A DNA stretch of 64,000 bases from Hydrogeniiclostridium mannosilyticum (GTDB lineage: Bacteria > Bacillota > Clostridia > Oscillospirales > Acutalibacteraceae): the NCBI RefSeq assembly GCF_003268275.1, contig NZ_QLYR01000001.1:682001-746000 (forward strand), given 5' to 3'. Positions 52,954 through 62,451 of the stretch are shown one piece after another. The notes under the pieces are model-generated. The model saw nothing but the letters and a program-made list of their open reading frames with translations, searched no databases and had not been told where the DNA came from. Position numbers and translations under genes: made by a program. How positions within the stretch are numbered: position 1 is the first letter of the stretch; each line of letters begins with the position of its first letter.

Positions 52954-53172
52954 TTATAATAAAATCTCACAATCAGGCTCTACCTTCTTACAGACCTTGA
53001 CAATTTTCTTCATAATTTCATCCATCTTGGCTTCATCCGCTGTAACCGTCATTTTTTGCAGCATAAAATTAACGCTTGCATCCTCGACGCCCTCCACTTT
53101 GCGAATAGCTTCCTCCATCTTCTGTGCACAGTTGGCGCAATCCAAATCTCTGAGCTTATACGTTTTTTTCAT
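52954..53172 (-). CDS. Stand-alone HMA-domain metal-binding protein
   Basis: A 72-residue HMA protein (MKKTYKLRDLDCANCAQKME) with the CxxC at residues 12-15 preceded by Asp (DCANC), the pattern seen in HMA domains of Zn/Cd ATPases. It probably delivers metal to the ATPase encoded 30 bases downstream, whose own N-terminal domain is missing. ATG at 53172 with GAGGGG upstream. Confidence 0.88.
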   Translation of the reverse strand: MKKTYKLRDLDCANCAQKMEEAIRKVEGVEDASVNFMLQKMTVTADEAKMDEIMKKIVKVCKKVEPDCEILL

Positions 53173-53329
53173 TTTAAAGACCCCTCTCAAAATTATATAA
53201 TTATTAACGCTTTGGCAACGGCAGAACACTGGCCCTCTGCACGCTTCATGGGCCGCCTTCATCCGCCTAATATTGCTTTTTACCGTTAGCGGAAATAAGG
53301 CAAAATCGATAAGCTTAAGAAAAACCCGA

Positions 53330-53686
53330 TCACTCGTTTACGTGTTCCAGCCCCTGGGCGATGATGCTGTGGACATGATCGTCTGCAAGGGAGTAAAACA
53401 CACTTTTGCCCTCCCGCCGGAATTTCACCAGCTTACTATTCTTCAGCACCCGCAGCTGATGGGAAACCGCCGTTTGCGTAAGCCCTAGAAGCTGGGCAAT
53501 GTCACAAACACACAGCTCGCTCTCCAGCAATACATAAAGTATTTTGACCCTGGTAGGGTCGCCGAAGACCTTAAACAGCTCCGACAGCATATACAGCGCC
53601 GAATCCGGCGGCATTTCACTTTTCACCCGTTTGACCACGTCCTCGTGAACAAATAAATATTCGCAGCGGTCAAATGCATCTTCCAC
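53330..53686 (-). CDS. ArsR/SmtB-family metal-sensing repressor (CadC-like)
   Basis: A 118-residue winged-helix repressor. Recognition helix LTQTAVSHQLRVLKNSKLVK; the ELCVCDIAQLLG segment has the two-Cys motif of CadC-type alpha-3N sensors, and the C-terminal ADDHVHSIIAQGLEHVNE has His/Asp ligands of the alpha-5 type. It should release DNA upon Zn or Cd binding. It heads the arsR-HMA-ATPase-sufC-sufB run; its promoter carries a suitable inverted repeat (53703-53722). Confidence 0.92.
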   Translation of the reverse strand: MEDAFDRCEYLFVHEDVVKRVKSEMPPDSALYMLSELFKVFGDPTRVKILYVLLESELCVCDIAQLLGLTQTAVSHQLRVLKNSKLVKFRREGKSVFYSLADDHVHSIIAQGLEHVNE

Positions 53687-53702
53687 GTTTTCTCACCCTT
53701 TC

Positions 53703-53722
53703 ATATGATTATCTGTTCATAT
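53703..53722. promoter_or_regulatory. ArsR/SmtB-type operator
   Basis: ATATGA-8 bases-TCATAT with inner ACAG/ATAA, similar to the 12-2-12 repeats bound by SmtB/CzrA/CadC. It follows the -10 box. Confidence 0.75.
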
Positions 53723-53749
53723 ATTAATATATTGTATTCTGTTTGTCAA
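53721..53749 (-). promoter_or_regulatory. Promoter of the arsR-HMA-ATPase operon
   Basis: Minus-strand TTGACA (53744-53749) and TAATAT (53721-53726), 17-base spacer. Confidence 0.85.
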
Positions 53750-53844
53750 GTATTTATTCCCTTATTTTCGAGGGCTTCATAAAAATAACCAGGGTAGTGC
53801 CACGCCCGGCGCCGGTTTAAAGACAGCCAAATATACGGCACAGC

Positions 53845-53886
53845 ATAAAAAAACAGACGAGCCCCTCCCCAGGAAAGCTCGCCTGC
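53845..53886 (-). terminator. Terminator of the amino-acid ABC operon
   Basis: CAGGCGAGC pairs with GCTCGTCTG around a GC loop, then seven T on the minus strand. Confidence 0.8.
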
Positions 53887-53931
53887 CCTATTACAATATA
53901 AAGATCGTAAGCTAATTGACCAGGGCCCTTA

Positions 53932-54696
53932 TTAATCCTCATTAAAGCGGGACAGAAAGGCCTTTGTGCGTTCTTCTTTGGTGGAGCCGAACACGTCTGA
54001 CGCCGTTCCCTGCTCCACAATATTGCCACCGTCCATGAAGATGACCTGATCCGCCACATCGCGCGCGAACTTCATCTCATGCGTAACGACCACCATTGTC
54101 ATGTGCTCAGCCGCCAGTTCACGGATGACCTTGAGAATTTCGCCAGTCAGCTCCGGGTCCAGCGCGCTGGTGGGCTCATCAAAAAACAGAATATCCGGGT
54201 TCATTGCCAGCGCACGCGCTATGGAAACCCGCTGCTGCTGCCCGCCGGACAGCTGGCACGGGTAAGCGTCCGCCTTGTCAGCCAGCCCCATCTTTTCCAG
54301 CAGGGCGCGGGCCGTTCTCTCCGCCTCTGCCTTATTCTTCTTCAGCACGCGAACCGGCGCCTCCGTAACATTCCGAAGAACAGAAAAATGCGGGAACAAA
54401 TTAAAATTCTGGAACACCAGGCCCAAATGGAGCCCAATTTTCACACGGGTTTGCTTATCCGCATAAACTGCCTTTTCCTGCTCATTATTTGAGACCAGCG
54501 TCTCTCCGCAAATTGTAATTTTACCGGAATCAACGCGCTCGAGCTGAGTAATACAGCGCAGCAGGGTGCTTTTGCCGGAACCGGAGGGGCCGATGACAGC
54601 CAGAACCTCCCCCTGCCTGACCTCCAGGGAAATCCCCTTCAGCACTGGCAGCCCGCCAAAGCTCTTCCGTACATTTTCAACCGATAGCATATCCAC
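53932..54696 (-). CDS. Polar amino-acid ABC transporter ATP-binding protein
   Basis: A 254-residue GlnQ/HisP-type ATPase: Walker [10 protein letters not shown] (about 33-41), signature [20 protein letters not shown], Walker [18 protein letters not shown], switch [17 protein letters not shown] region. It powers the importer formed with the permease and binding protein upstream. GTG at 54696 with GGAGGGG seven bases before it. Last gene of the operon. Confidence 0.94.
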   Translation of the reverse strand: MDMLSVENVRKSFGGLPVLKGISLEVRQGEVLAVIGPSGSGKSTLLRCITQLERVDSGKITICGETLVSNNEQEKAVYADKQTRVKIGLHLGLVFQNFNLFPHFSVLRNVTEAPVRVLKKNKAEAERTARALLEKMGLADKADAYPCQLSGGQQQRVSIARALAMNPDILFFDEPTSALDPELTGEILKVIRELAAEHMTMVVVTHEMKFARDVADQVIFMDGGNIVEQGTASDVFGSTKEERTKAFLSRFNED

Positions 54697-54710
54697 CGCC
54701 GGGCCCCTCC

Positions 54711-55352
54711 TTAATGGTAATAGTCATAATGCTTCTCCGCCCGTGAGAAACACAGGCTTACCACACCGTTCATTACCAGGTAAAATACAGCCGCCACAAC
54801 AAAGGGCACCACAGAAACCGCGGAGGAGGCGAACTTCTCCGTCACCCGCATAATCTCAATGACGTTGATAGTTTGTGCCAGAGAGGTGTCCTTGACCAGC
54901 GTGATAAATTCATTGCCCATCGGCGGCAAAATACGCTTTACCACCTGCGGCAGAATCACATGGATGAAGGTTTGCGCCTTTGTAAAGCCAAGAACCTTCC
55001 CGGCCTCATGCTGCCCTACAGGCATGCTCTCAATCCCACCCCGGTAAATTTCCGCGAAGTACGCGGCATAGTTCAGGGTAAAGGCCACCACCGCCGATTC
55101 GAAGCGGGGCAGCTGAATACCAATCAGCGGATTAAGCGCATAAAACACAAACATCAGTTGCAGCATCAGCGGTGTACCACGCATAACCAATATGTAGATC
55201 TTGACCGGGATATTAACGACCTTCAGCTTACTCATCCGGCCAAAAGCCAGCAGCAGGCCCAGGGGCAGGGAAAACAGCAGCGTTAGAAAAAAGATTCCCA
55301 GCGTTGCTCCGCTGGCCTCCAGCATATTTTCCAGCAGCACTTGTAAGTTCAC
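54711..55352 (-). CDS. Polar amino-acid ABC transporter permease
   Basis: A 213-residue HisM/GlnP-type permease with five helices and the cytoplasmic EAA-type loop ([20 protein letters not shown]). It forms a homodimeric channel with the following ATPase. GTG at 55352; AAGGAG lies 12 bases upstream, a long spacer. Between the binding-protein and ATPase genes. Confidence 0.93.
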   Translation of the reverse strand: MNLQVLLENMLEASGATLGIFFLTLLFSLPLGLLLAFGRMSKLKVVNIPVKIYILVMRGTPLMLQLMFVFYALNPLIGIQLPRFESAVVAFTLNYAAYFAEIYRGGIESMPVGQHEAGKVLGFTKAQTFIHVILPQVVKRILPPMGNEFITLVKDTSLAQTINVIEIMRVTEKFASSAVSVVPFVVAAVFYLVMNGVVSLCFSRAEKHYDYYH

Positions 55353-55442
55353 AGCGGCGTTACACTCCTTTGCACTTCATCGCCTGTATAAAAAGAGGGC
55401 GGTACACAATAGCTTTGTCCGCCGCCCCATGAACCTTGAAAA

Positions 55443-56291
55443 TCAGTCCTTGGAAATTGTGGTGACATCCTCGCCGAACCATTTTTCGGAAATCTCGGCC
55501 AGTTTGCCGTCCTTTGCCATGGCTTTCAGCGTTTCCTCGACCTTGCTCTTCAGGGCATCGTCTCCCTTGCGGAAGCCAATGACGTAGTCCTCGACCGCCA
55601 GAGACTCCACATTATCGCTGTCCTTCATCAGAATGCGGTAAGCGCCGGGTTCGTTATTGATATAGAAGCGGGCCACCACCTCGTCGATGGCAATCGCGTC
55701 AATCGTACCGTTCTTAATTTCCAAAATCGCCTTGCTGTAGTCGTCAATCGGCACAATTTCCTTCAGCGAATCCTTAAACGCCTTCGCCTCGTCGCTGTCC
55801 AACGCCACCTCTGCGGAGGAATCCGCCTGAACGCCAACCGTCTTGCCTGCCAGGTCCGCAAACGACTGATAGCTGGAGTCGTCCTTAACCAGGATGATCT
55901 GGTTATTCTTCATATAGGGTACGCTCAGGTTTACCTTTTCAGCACGCTCGGGGGTAGAGCTGTAACCATTCCACAGCAGGTCAACCTCACCGTTGTTAAG
56001 CTCTGTTTCCTTTTGGGTCCACTCAATGGGGCAAAGCTCCAGTTCCACATCCAGGCGCTTAAAAACCTCTTTGGCAACATCCACGTCAAAGCCGATAATG
56101 TCACCGGTTTCAGGGTCTGTATAGCCCATAGGGGGGAAGGCGTCGTCCATGCCCAGTTTGATTTTTCCGGCCTCTTCGATTTTGGTCCAGGAATCATCGA
56201 CAGCCGTGCCGGAGCTGCCGGCCTCTCCCTGTGAGCAGCCGGCACAGAGCATCATCGCGCCCGCCAGCGCTAACGCTAATAACTTTTTCAT
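55443..56291 (-). CDS. Amino-acid ABC transporter substrate-binding lipoprotein
   Basis: A 282-residue binding protein. Signal peptide with lipobox LCAGC (residues 15-19), so it is a lipoprotein on the outside of the membrane. The SBP_bac_3 fold is seen in GKIKLGMDDAFPPMGYTDPE, GFDVDVAKEVFKRL, and KKGDDALK-like C-terminal FRKGDDALKSKVEETLKAMA. This family binds polar amino acids (cystine, glutamine, arginine). First gene of the operon; AAGGAGG upstream. Confidence 0.94.
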   Translation of the reverse strand: MKKLLALALAGAMMLCAGCSQGEAGSSGTAVDDSWTKIEEAGKIKLGMDDAFPPMGYTDPETGDIIGFDVDVAKEVFKRLDVELELCPIEWTQKETELNNGEVDLLWNGYSSTPERAEKVNLSVPYMKNNQIILVKDDSSYQSFADLAGKTVGVQADSSAEVALDSDEAKAFKDSLKEIVPIDDYSKAILEIKNGTIDAIAIDEVVARFYINNEPGAYRILMKDSDNVESLAVEDYVIGFRKGDDALKSKVEETLKAMAKDGKLAEISEKWFGEDVTTISKD

Positions 56292-56486
56292 AAAAGGGGT
56301 TCCTCCTTCAAGATAGTCAAACAGCCCTGCTGTTCAAGCAAATTTGTTCTAATAAACAGGTATTATATTAACACATTATTGTAATAAAGTAAAGACAAAA
56401 TGCGCTCTTTTTCTTATTTGGAGGGCAGCGCCTCCCTCCGCCGCCGGAGCTGCGGGAATAAAACGGCGGCTTTACCATAATTTTGC

Positions 56487-56515
56487 TTGCCATTTACACA
56501 GCCGCCGCTTATAAT
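56487..56515 (+). promoter_or_regulatory. Promoter of the glycosidase-MFS unit
   Basis: TTGCCA (56487-56492) and TATAAT (56510-56515), 17-base spacer, 48 bases before the ATG. Confidence 0.7.
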
Positions 56516-56563
56516 TCATAATAGTGTAATAACTTTTATAAAGTGAAAGGGAAGGGCTGTTAG

Positions 56564-57577
56564 ATGGATTTTGCTGCAAACGCTTACCTGCAAACATACC
56601 GGACCCCTTACAAATACGGGGCCCCCGTGCTGGCCGGGTCTGGAAAGCCGGGCAGCTTCGACGCACTGGCGGTAGACGCGCCCTTTGTCTTTTTCCACAA
56701 CGGGCAGTTCCACATGACTTATATCGGCTTTGACGGCGAAGGGTACCAAACCGCGCTGGCCACCAGTGGCGACCTGCTGCACTGGGAGCGAAAGGGCGTA
56801 ATTCTCAGCCGGAAAACGCCCGGTGCCTGGGACAGCATCGGCGCCGCCGGTGTTTGGATTATTTTGGAGGACAATGAACTGGACACCTTGCCCCGTCTGA
56901 AAAAAATCGACGGGAAATATTGGATGGTCTACCACTCCTACCCCCAAACTGGCTACGAAGCCGGCCCGGCGGAGATCGGCTTGGCCTGGACAGAGGATGA
57001 AACCCTGATGAACTGGACCCGGCTGGAGCAGCCTGTCTTCTCCTGGAAGGACGGCGCGGACTGGGAAAAGGGCGGCCTGTATAAGTCCTGTGTTGTCACG
57101 CATAACAACCGTTATTATATGTTTTACAATGCGAAAACCGAGGGAGAGCCTTGGCTGGAGCAGACCGGAGCGGCTTTTTCGGAGGACCTGCTGCACTGGG
57201 AGCGCTGCCCGCGCAACCCACTGCTCCCCGTGTCGCCAGGCTGCTGGGACAGTATATTTGTCTCCGATCCCTGGGTGGTACACAGCGGGAACCAATGGCT
57301 GAACTTCTACTACGGCTTTGACGGCAGGCACGCACAGGATGGCCTCGCCGTCTCGGAGGACCTGCTGCATTGGCAAAAATGCGAAGGCCCCCTCCTTTCC
57401 CATGGCCAAGCGGGTGAGCTGGACGGCACACACGCCCATAAGGCCTGTGTGCTGCGCCACAACGGCGTGCTTTACCATTTTTACTGTGCAGTGCGGCCCT
57501 GGCAGGAGGGCGATGCCACCAACTGCGGCGGGGAATTTCGCTGCATCACAGTTGCCGCCTCGGCTCCATTCCAATGA
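56564..57577 (+). CDS. Glycoside hydrolase, five-bladed beta-propeller (GH43/GH32/GH130-like)
   Basis: A 337-residue propeller protein with repeated blades, each with a turn like SGDLLHWERKG, SEDLLHWERCP and SEDLLHWQKCE. Candidate catalytic residues are Asp in AVDAPFVFFHNGQFHM, Asp in FVSDPWVVHSGNQW, and a Glu in the second or fourth blade. No signal peptide. The exact family is not settled: GH43-like arabinosidase/xylosidase or an uncharacterised relative. It is followed by an MFS transporter gene 61 bases later, probably its sugar importer. Confidence 0.85.
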   Translation: MDFAANAYLQTYRTPYKYGAPVLAGSGKPGSFDALAVDAPFVFFHNGQFHMTYIGFDGEGYQTALATSGDLLHWERKGVILSRKTPGAWDSIGAAGVWIILEDNELDTLPRLKKIDGKYWMVYHSYPQTGYEAGPAEIGLAWTEDETLMNWTRLEQPVFSWKDGADWEKGGLYKSCVVTHNNRYYMFYNAKTEGEPWLEQTGAAFSEDLLHWERCPRNPLLPVSPGCWDSIFVSDPWVVHSGNQWLNFYYGFDGRHAQDGLAVSEDLLHWQKCEGPLLSHGQAGELDGTHAHKACVLRHNGVLYHFYCAVRPWQEGDATNCGGEFRCITVAASAPFQ

Positions 57578-57638
57578 TTTTCACCGCCGTTGCAACAAAA
57601 ATAAGAAATAACAGAAACACAAGAAAGGTTGTTTTAAA

Positions 57639-58957
57639 ATGAAAGGACAGGCGCGAGAAGGGAGATTTACCCGGACGGAGAAAAGCTGGATTCTGTATGA
57701 CTGGGCCAACTCCGTTTACGCAACCAACATCATGGCGGCTATTTTCCCCATCTATTTCACTTCCGTCTGCGGGCAGGATACAACCGGCCTGCAGTGGTGG
57801 GGCTACGGCACCTCCATTGCCACGCTTGTGGTCGCCTTGCTGGCTCCGCTGCTCGGGGCCCTGGGAGACTATAAGGGTATGAAAAAGAAGCTGTTCAGCT
57901 TTTTTGTGCTGTTCGGCGTGCTGTTTACCCTGCTGATGGCTGTCTTTGATATCTGGCAGCTGCTGCTTACCGGCTACATTCTTTCCTATATTGGTTTTGC
58001 CGGGTCCTGTCTGTTTTACGACTCCTTCCTGACGGATGTCACCACCCGCGGCCGGATGGATAAGGTATCCTCCTGGGGGTATGCGATGGGATATATCGGC
58101 GGAAGCACCATTCCTTTCCTGATTTCAATCGGCATCCTGCTGGCAATGGGTATGAGCAACCCGGCCGCCGTCAAGCTCTGCGTGGTATTAACCTCCGTGT
58201 GGTGGGGAATCTTCAGCATTCCTATGCTAAAAAACGTCAAACAGAAATATTATATTGAAAAAAAGAAGGCGCACGTTGTCTCCGATGCGTTCCGCAATAT
58301 CGGCTCCACCTTTCGCGATATTTTTAAAAACAAGGGCATTTTCCTGTTCATGATCGCCTATTTCTTTTATATAGACGGCGTAAACACCGTTATTCACATG
58401 TCGACCTCCTACGGAGAAACGCTGAACCTGGACCAGACCGGCATGATTCTTGCCCTGCTTGTCACGCAGGTGGTCGCCGTCCCCTGCTCTATTCTCTTCG
58501 GCCGCCTCTCTAAACGGTTTGGCTCGCTGCCGATGATTCTCTCTGCTATTGTGCTGTATTTCTGCATCTGTGTGCTGGGCTTTTACATGGGCTTCAGTGT
58601 CGAAAACGCCGGCGGCAGCGCTGAATCCATTGCCAATGCGCAGATTTTATTCTGGATTATGGCCTTTCTGGTCGGCACCGTGCAGGGCGGCATTCAGGCG
58701 CTTTCCCGCTCGCACTTCGGCAAGCTGGTACCGCCGGCGAAGAGCAACGAGTACTTTGGCTTTTTTGATATTTTCGGCAAATTCGCCACTGTGATGGGCC
58801 CTCTTCTGATCTCGGTCATCACCGCGGCCACCGGGCGCTCCTCCCTTGCATTCTCAGCTTGATCCTGCTGTTTGCCGCCGGGGCCGGCATCCTCTTCTTT
58901 GGACGGGCGAAAATCCGCCAGGCTGAGCAGCAAAGCACACAGGATAGGAATTCCTAG
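57639..58957 (+). pseudogene. MFS transporter (UMF1/Atg22-like), frame broken near the C-terminus
   Basis: A 12-helix transporter: RTEKSWILYDWANSVYATNI at the start, FYDSFLTDVTTRGRMDKVSS in the centre, GGIQALSRSHFGKLVPPAKS late. This is the UMF1 group, often sugar or amino-acid transporters. The first frame stops at 58862 in the last helix (SSLAFSA). The -1 frame continues it perfectly (SLILLFAAGAGILFFGRAKI and a short tail) to a TAG at 58957. One missing base near 58852-58860 explains it. Loss of the last helix would probably matter if real. Confidence 0.85.
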
Positions 58958-58997
58958 CGGCGCGGGCTTCCCCTGATTTTCCTCTGTCCTCAAGCGT

Positions 58998-59037
58998 AAA
59001 AGTGCCTCGGTTGAAAGCTTTCAACCGAGGCACTTTT
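58998..59037. terminator. 40-base perfect palindromic terminator
   Basis: AAAAGTGCCTCGGTTGAAAG and its exact complement with no spacer, between the MFS gene and the DUF2752 gene. Serves both strands. Confidence 0.85.
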
Positions 59038-59052
59038 GTCCGGCGATGAATA

Positions 59053-59466
59053 TTACAGCCGTAAAAAATCAAACGCCGGGAAATTGCGCAGAATCCAGTA
59101 TAGCAGAAAAAAGCCCAGTGCACACCAGTAGAAGGCAGGCCTGCGCGGCAACAGCCGTACCGGACGGCCAAATGCACGCATCACAAGCTCCACATAGCCC
59201 GCCAGCAGAAACACCCCCAGGCAAGGAAGGAAAAGGTTGGCGCGCAGGGCCGTCAAAAGATCCAGCTTCAGCATTGCCATGACGCAATGCGTATTGCCGC
59301 AGGCGGGGCAGAGAAGCCCTGTCAGCTCCTTGACGGGGCACCGCGGGAACGCCGCCGCCCACTCCAGCAAGAGCGGCGTTAAAAACAGCCAGGCCAGCAG
59401 CCCCAAAACCGGCAGGCTGAGCAAGCCAACCTGCCAGATTCTCCGTTTTCTGCCGTCACAGCTCAT
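59053..59466 (-). CDS. DUF2752 membrane protein
   Basis: A 137-residue protein with three or four hydrophobic segments and the family motif CPACGNTHCV (CPxCGxTH) between the first two. Function unknown. The ATG at 59466 overlaps the end of recR by 11 bases and has GAGGG five bases upstream, so it is co-expressed with recR. Confidence 0.85.
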   Translation of the reverse strand: MSCDGRKRRIWQVGLLSLPVLGLLAWLFLTPLLLEWAAAFPRCPVKELTGLLCPACGNTHCVMAMLKLDLLTALRANLFLPCLGVFLLAGYVELVMRAFGRPVRLLPRRPAFYWCALGFFLLYWILRNFPAFDFLRL

Positions 59467-60058
59467 TGCGGCCCTCAATCGCGCGGGAAAGCGTTACCTC
59501 GTCGGCATACTCCAGGTCGCCGCCCACCGGAATCCCGTAGGCAAGGCGCGTTACCTTTACCCCCAGCGGTTTAATCAGGCGGGAAATATACATTGCGGTC
59601 GCCTCTCCCTCCACAGTGGGGTTCGTCGCCATGATGACCTCCTGCACCCCGCCGGCATGCACCCGGGCAAGCAGCTCTTTGATGCAGAGCTGGTCCGGCC
59701 CCATGCCATTGAGCGGCGAAATCACGCCATGCAGCACATGGTAGGTGGCGTTAAACTCCTGCGTGCGCTCAAGCGCCGTTACATCGCGCGGGTCCTCCAC
59801 CACACAGATAATGCTTTTGTCGCGGCTTTCATTTCTGCACACCGGGCAAAGCTCCTGGTCCGTCAGGTTGCAGCAAATTTTGCAGTAATGAATTTTATCA
59901 TGCGCTTCCTGAATGGCCGAAGTCAGTGCCTGCACCCCCTCCTGGGACAGGCCCAGGACATGGTAGGCAAGCCGTTGGGCGCTTTTATGCCCAATGCCTG
60001 GCAGCTGCTCAAACTGCTCTACCAGCCTAGAAAGCGGCGCAACATTATATGTACCCAT
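59456..60058 (-). CDS. recR: Recombination protein RecR
   Basis: A 200-residue protein: helix-hairpin-helix (FEQLPGIGHKSAQRLAYHVL), Cys4 zinc finger (CKICCNLTDQELCPVC, 58-73), and Toprim domain (IICVVEDPRDVTALE ... EVIMATNPTVEGEATAMYI). With RecO and RecF it loads RecA at gaps. Gene order dnaX-ybaB-recR is the usual one. Confidence 0.97.
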   Translation of the reverse strand: MGTYNVAPLSRLVEQFEQLPGIGHKSAQRLAYHVLGLSQEGVQALTSAIQEAHDKIHYCKICCNLTDQELCPVCRNESRDKSIICVVEDPRDVTALERTQEFNATYHVLHGVISPLNGMGPDQLCIKELLARVHAGGVQEVIMATNPTVEGEATAMYISRLIKPLGVKVTRLAYGIPVGGDLEYADEVTLSRAIEGRNEL

Positions 60059-60063
60059 TATAA

Positions 60064-60414
60064 TCAGAATAAGCCCGGTACATTCAGTCCGCCGGAGAGC
60101 CTTTCCATCTGCTCCGACTTATCGGCCGCCGCTGCGCGCAGGGCCTCATTGGCCGCCGCAATAATCAGGTCGCTGAGCATCTCCACATCCTCGGGGTCAA
60201 CGACCTCCGGCTTAACGGTCAGTGTTTTGAGCTCCATCTTGCCGGTTACAACGGCTTCTACCGCATCGCCGCCGGAAGTAGCCTTATACTCCTTTTCTTC
60301 CAGCTCGGTTGTTACACGGTCCATCTCCTCCTGCATTTTCTGCGCCTGCTTTGCCAGCTGCTGGATATTAGAAGGGCCTCCACCGCCGTATCCCTGTGGT
60401 AATCTTGCTTTCAT
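60064..60414 (-). CDS. YbaB/EbfC family nucleoid-associated protein
   Basis: A 116-residue protein (GPSNIQQLAKQAQKMQEEMD, then VTGKMELKTLTVKPEVVDPE and the C-terminal DLIIAAANEALRAA). Forms DNA-binding dimers. Between dnaX and recR; five bases before recR. Confidence 0.95.
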   Translation of the reverse strand: MKARLPQGYGGGGPSNIQQLAKQAQKMQEEMDRVTTELEEKEYKATSGGDAVEAVVTGKMELKTLTVKPEVVDPEDVEMLSDLIIAAANEALRAAAADKSEQMERLSGGLNVPGLF

Positions 60415-60498
60415 CTGTTCAACATCCTTTCTCCGTCGTTAAAACTGAATCCATATTGGGGCCTGTTCTCCCCCCTGCTTTAAAGAGGGAAGGCCGCC

Positions 60499-62119
60499 TC
60501 ATTTTTGAATGACATCAATACCGGCCTGCGCCGCGAGGTCTGCCAGCTCCAGCAGGGGGTCCCGCTCCGTTTCCTTTTCGGCCTGCGGCGGCCGATAGGG
60601 CCCCAGCTTATAAACCCGGCCCGTGACCTGCTGAATGGCCTCACGCATTTTCATGCGCTGATTGGGGCGGCGGAGCAGCTCAAAGGCCATATCCTTGGCC
60701 TCAATAAGGATATACTCACCGCTCATGTAGGCCTTTGACCCCTGAAAAGCCGCTGAAACGGAAGGGAATTGCTCCTTGAGCAGCTGTAGGATTTCAGGCC
60801 ACTCCTGAAACGGCTCGGCAGCAGCCATCACGTTCCCCGCCCGAACCGGCGGTTCTTCACGTTCGGACCCCGGCGCCGTTTCAAATACCGCTTCAGGCGC
60901 CGCATTTTGCGCCGCAGCCACAGGGGCCTCCACCGCATCCGCCCGCTGCTGTACGGCCGCTTTCATGGGGCGCCCCCCTGGCCCCACCGCGCTCCAACGC
61001 CTCAATCCGGCGCAAAAGGGCATCCGCCGAGGCATCCAGCGCAGGGGTACACAGCTTGAGCAGCGTCATCTCCATTTCAATCCGTTTGTCCCCGCCATGG
61101 TAAAGGCGTTCCAGCGTGCTTTGCAGCAACGCCATACAGTGCAGAACAGCCGACAGCGAAACCTCGCCCGCCTGCTTCTGCATAGCCGCGTACTCCTCCG
61201 CGGTTACGGTGAGAATTTCCGCCGCATTTTTCATTGTCTTTACCAGCATTAACCCCCGATAATGGGATGACAGCTCCTCACAGAGCCTTGTCATATCCTT
61301 GGAGCCCCGGTACATCTGATCCAACAGATTCAGTGCTGTGGGAGCGTCCTCCCCATTCACCGCATCTACCAGCTTAAACAGATAATCGTGGCCCACCAGG
61401 CCCACCGTCTCTGTAACGACATCGACGGTGACGTCCGAACTGCGGCCCAGACATTGATCCAGCAGGGAAAGCGCATCCCGCATCGCGCCGTCTGAGAGCT
61501 TGGCAAGCAGCAGCGCCGCCTGATCCTCCAGCGCCGCCCCTTCCCGCCCGGCAATTTCGGACAAGCGCCCGGCAATTTCCTGCGGCGGTATCCGCTGGAA
61601 ATCAAAGCGCTGGCAGCGCGACAGGATGGTTGCCGGTATTTTATGAACCTCCGTCGTCGCCAGAATAAAAATCACGTGCTGGGGCGGTTCCTCCAGCGTT
61701 TTCAGCAGCGCATTGAACGCGCCGATGGAGAGCATGTGTACCTCGTCAATGATGAAAGCGCGGTATTTTGCCGCCGAAGGCGTATAATTGGCCTCTTCAC
61801 GCAGGGAACGGATATTGTCCACGCCGTTGTTGCTGGCGGCGTCAATCTCCACAATGTCCATGATGGAGCCGCTTTCAATTCCGCGGCAAATCTCGCATTC
61901 CCCGCACGGGTCGCCATCCCGCGGATTCAGGCAGTTGACCGCCTTTGCCAGAATTTTGGCACAGGTGGTCTTTCCCGTTCCGCGCGACCCTGTAAATAGA
62001 TAGGCGTGGGAAATCCGCCCGGACATCAACTCGTTTTTCAGGGTAACTGTAACCTGCGGCTGCCCGACGACATCGGCAAAAACCTTGGGCCGCCATTTGC
62101 GGTACAACACTTGGTACAT
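60499..62119 (-). CDS. dnaX: DNA polymerase III gamma/tau subunit DnaX, with internal frame change
   Basis: Clamp-loader subunit. The first frame holds all of domains I-III: LYRKWRPKVFADVVGQPQVT, Walker A GSRGTGKTTC, zinc-binding Cys (CLNPRDGDPCGECEIC), IDEVHMLSIGAFNALLKTLE, SRC in ILSRCQRFDF. It ends at 60893 after a 27-residue Gly/Cys-rich tail, a gamma-length product (408 residues). The tau-type C-terminal region (EWPEILQLLKEQFPSVSAAF ... LADLAAQAGIDVIQ) is in the +1 frame from about 60970 to 60499. The change is at a G6 run (60973-60978) followed by GCGCCCC. ATG at 62119 with GAGG 8 bases upstream. Either an extra base or real frameshifting. Confidence 0.9.
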
Positions 62120-62201
62120 CGACTTCACCTCGTTTCAAACCGGAAATCGGCCGGAAATCGCCAGCTGTTAAAAAAAGCGCCCCGCCATTTGCAAAAACCA
62201 A

Positions 62202-62445
62202 GAAAAAAACAAGACAGAGCGCCTTTCGGCTTTCATGTAGTAGGATATACAGACGGACAGACAACCTGCATCGCACAAAATAATCCGTTTAATGCTGCTC
62301 GGTTCCCCGCCTGACATGGTTCGCGGCATCTCGTCGCACAGAGCCCGCCCGTCTGCATATCCTATGACACGATTTCTGCCTTGCTTTTTAAAAGCTGAAA
62401 TAAAACAGTGTCCCCGGCCATCCAATGGGGCAACAAAATTGCCCG
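62202..62445 (-). ncRNA. ffs: Signal recognition particle RNA
   Basis: The SRP S-domain tip is read on the minus strand: GAACCATGTCAGG, GGGGAACC, then GAGCAGCATTAA. It sits at the end of a long hairpin closed by AGGATAT..CAGACGG and CCGTCTG.ATATCCT (62242-62363). The 5' part after the promoter (GGGCAATTTTGTTGCCC and a second hairpin) may be the Alu domain of a large Firmicute-type scRNA of about 245 bases. Ends in a T7 run after GCC-GAAA-GGC. It precedes dnaX exactly as in Bacillus. Ends are approximate. Confidence 0.85.
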
Positions 62446-62451
62446 TTAAGT

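Noticed and set aside
56516-57574. A 352-codon open frame antisense to the glycosidase gene
   Set aside because: The plus-strand frame has clear propeller repeats, promoter and ribosome site; the antisense frame is a GC-driven shadow.
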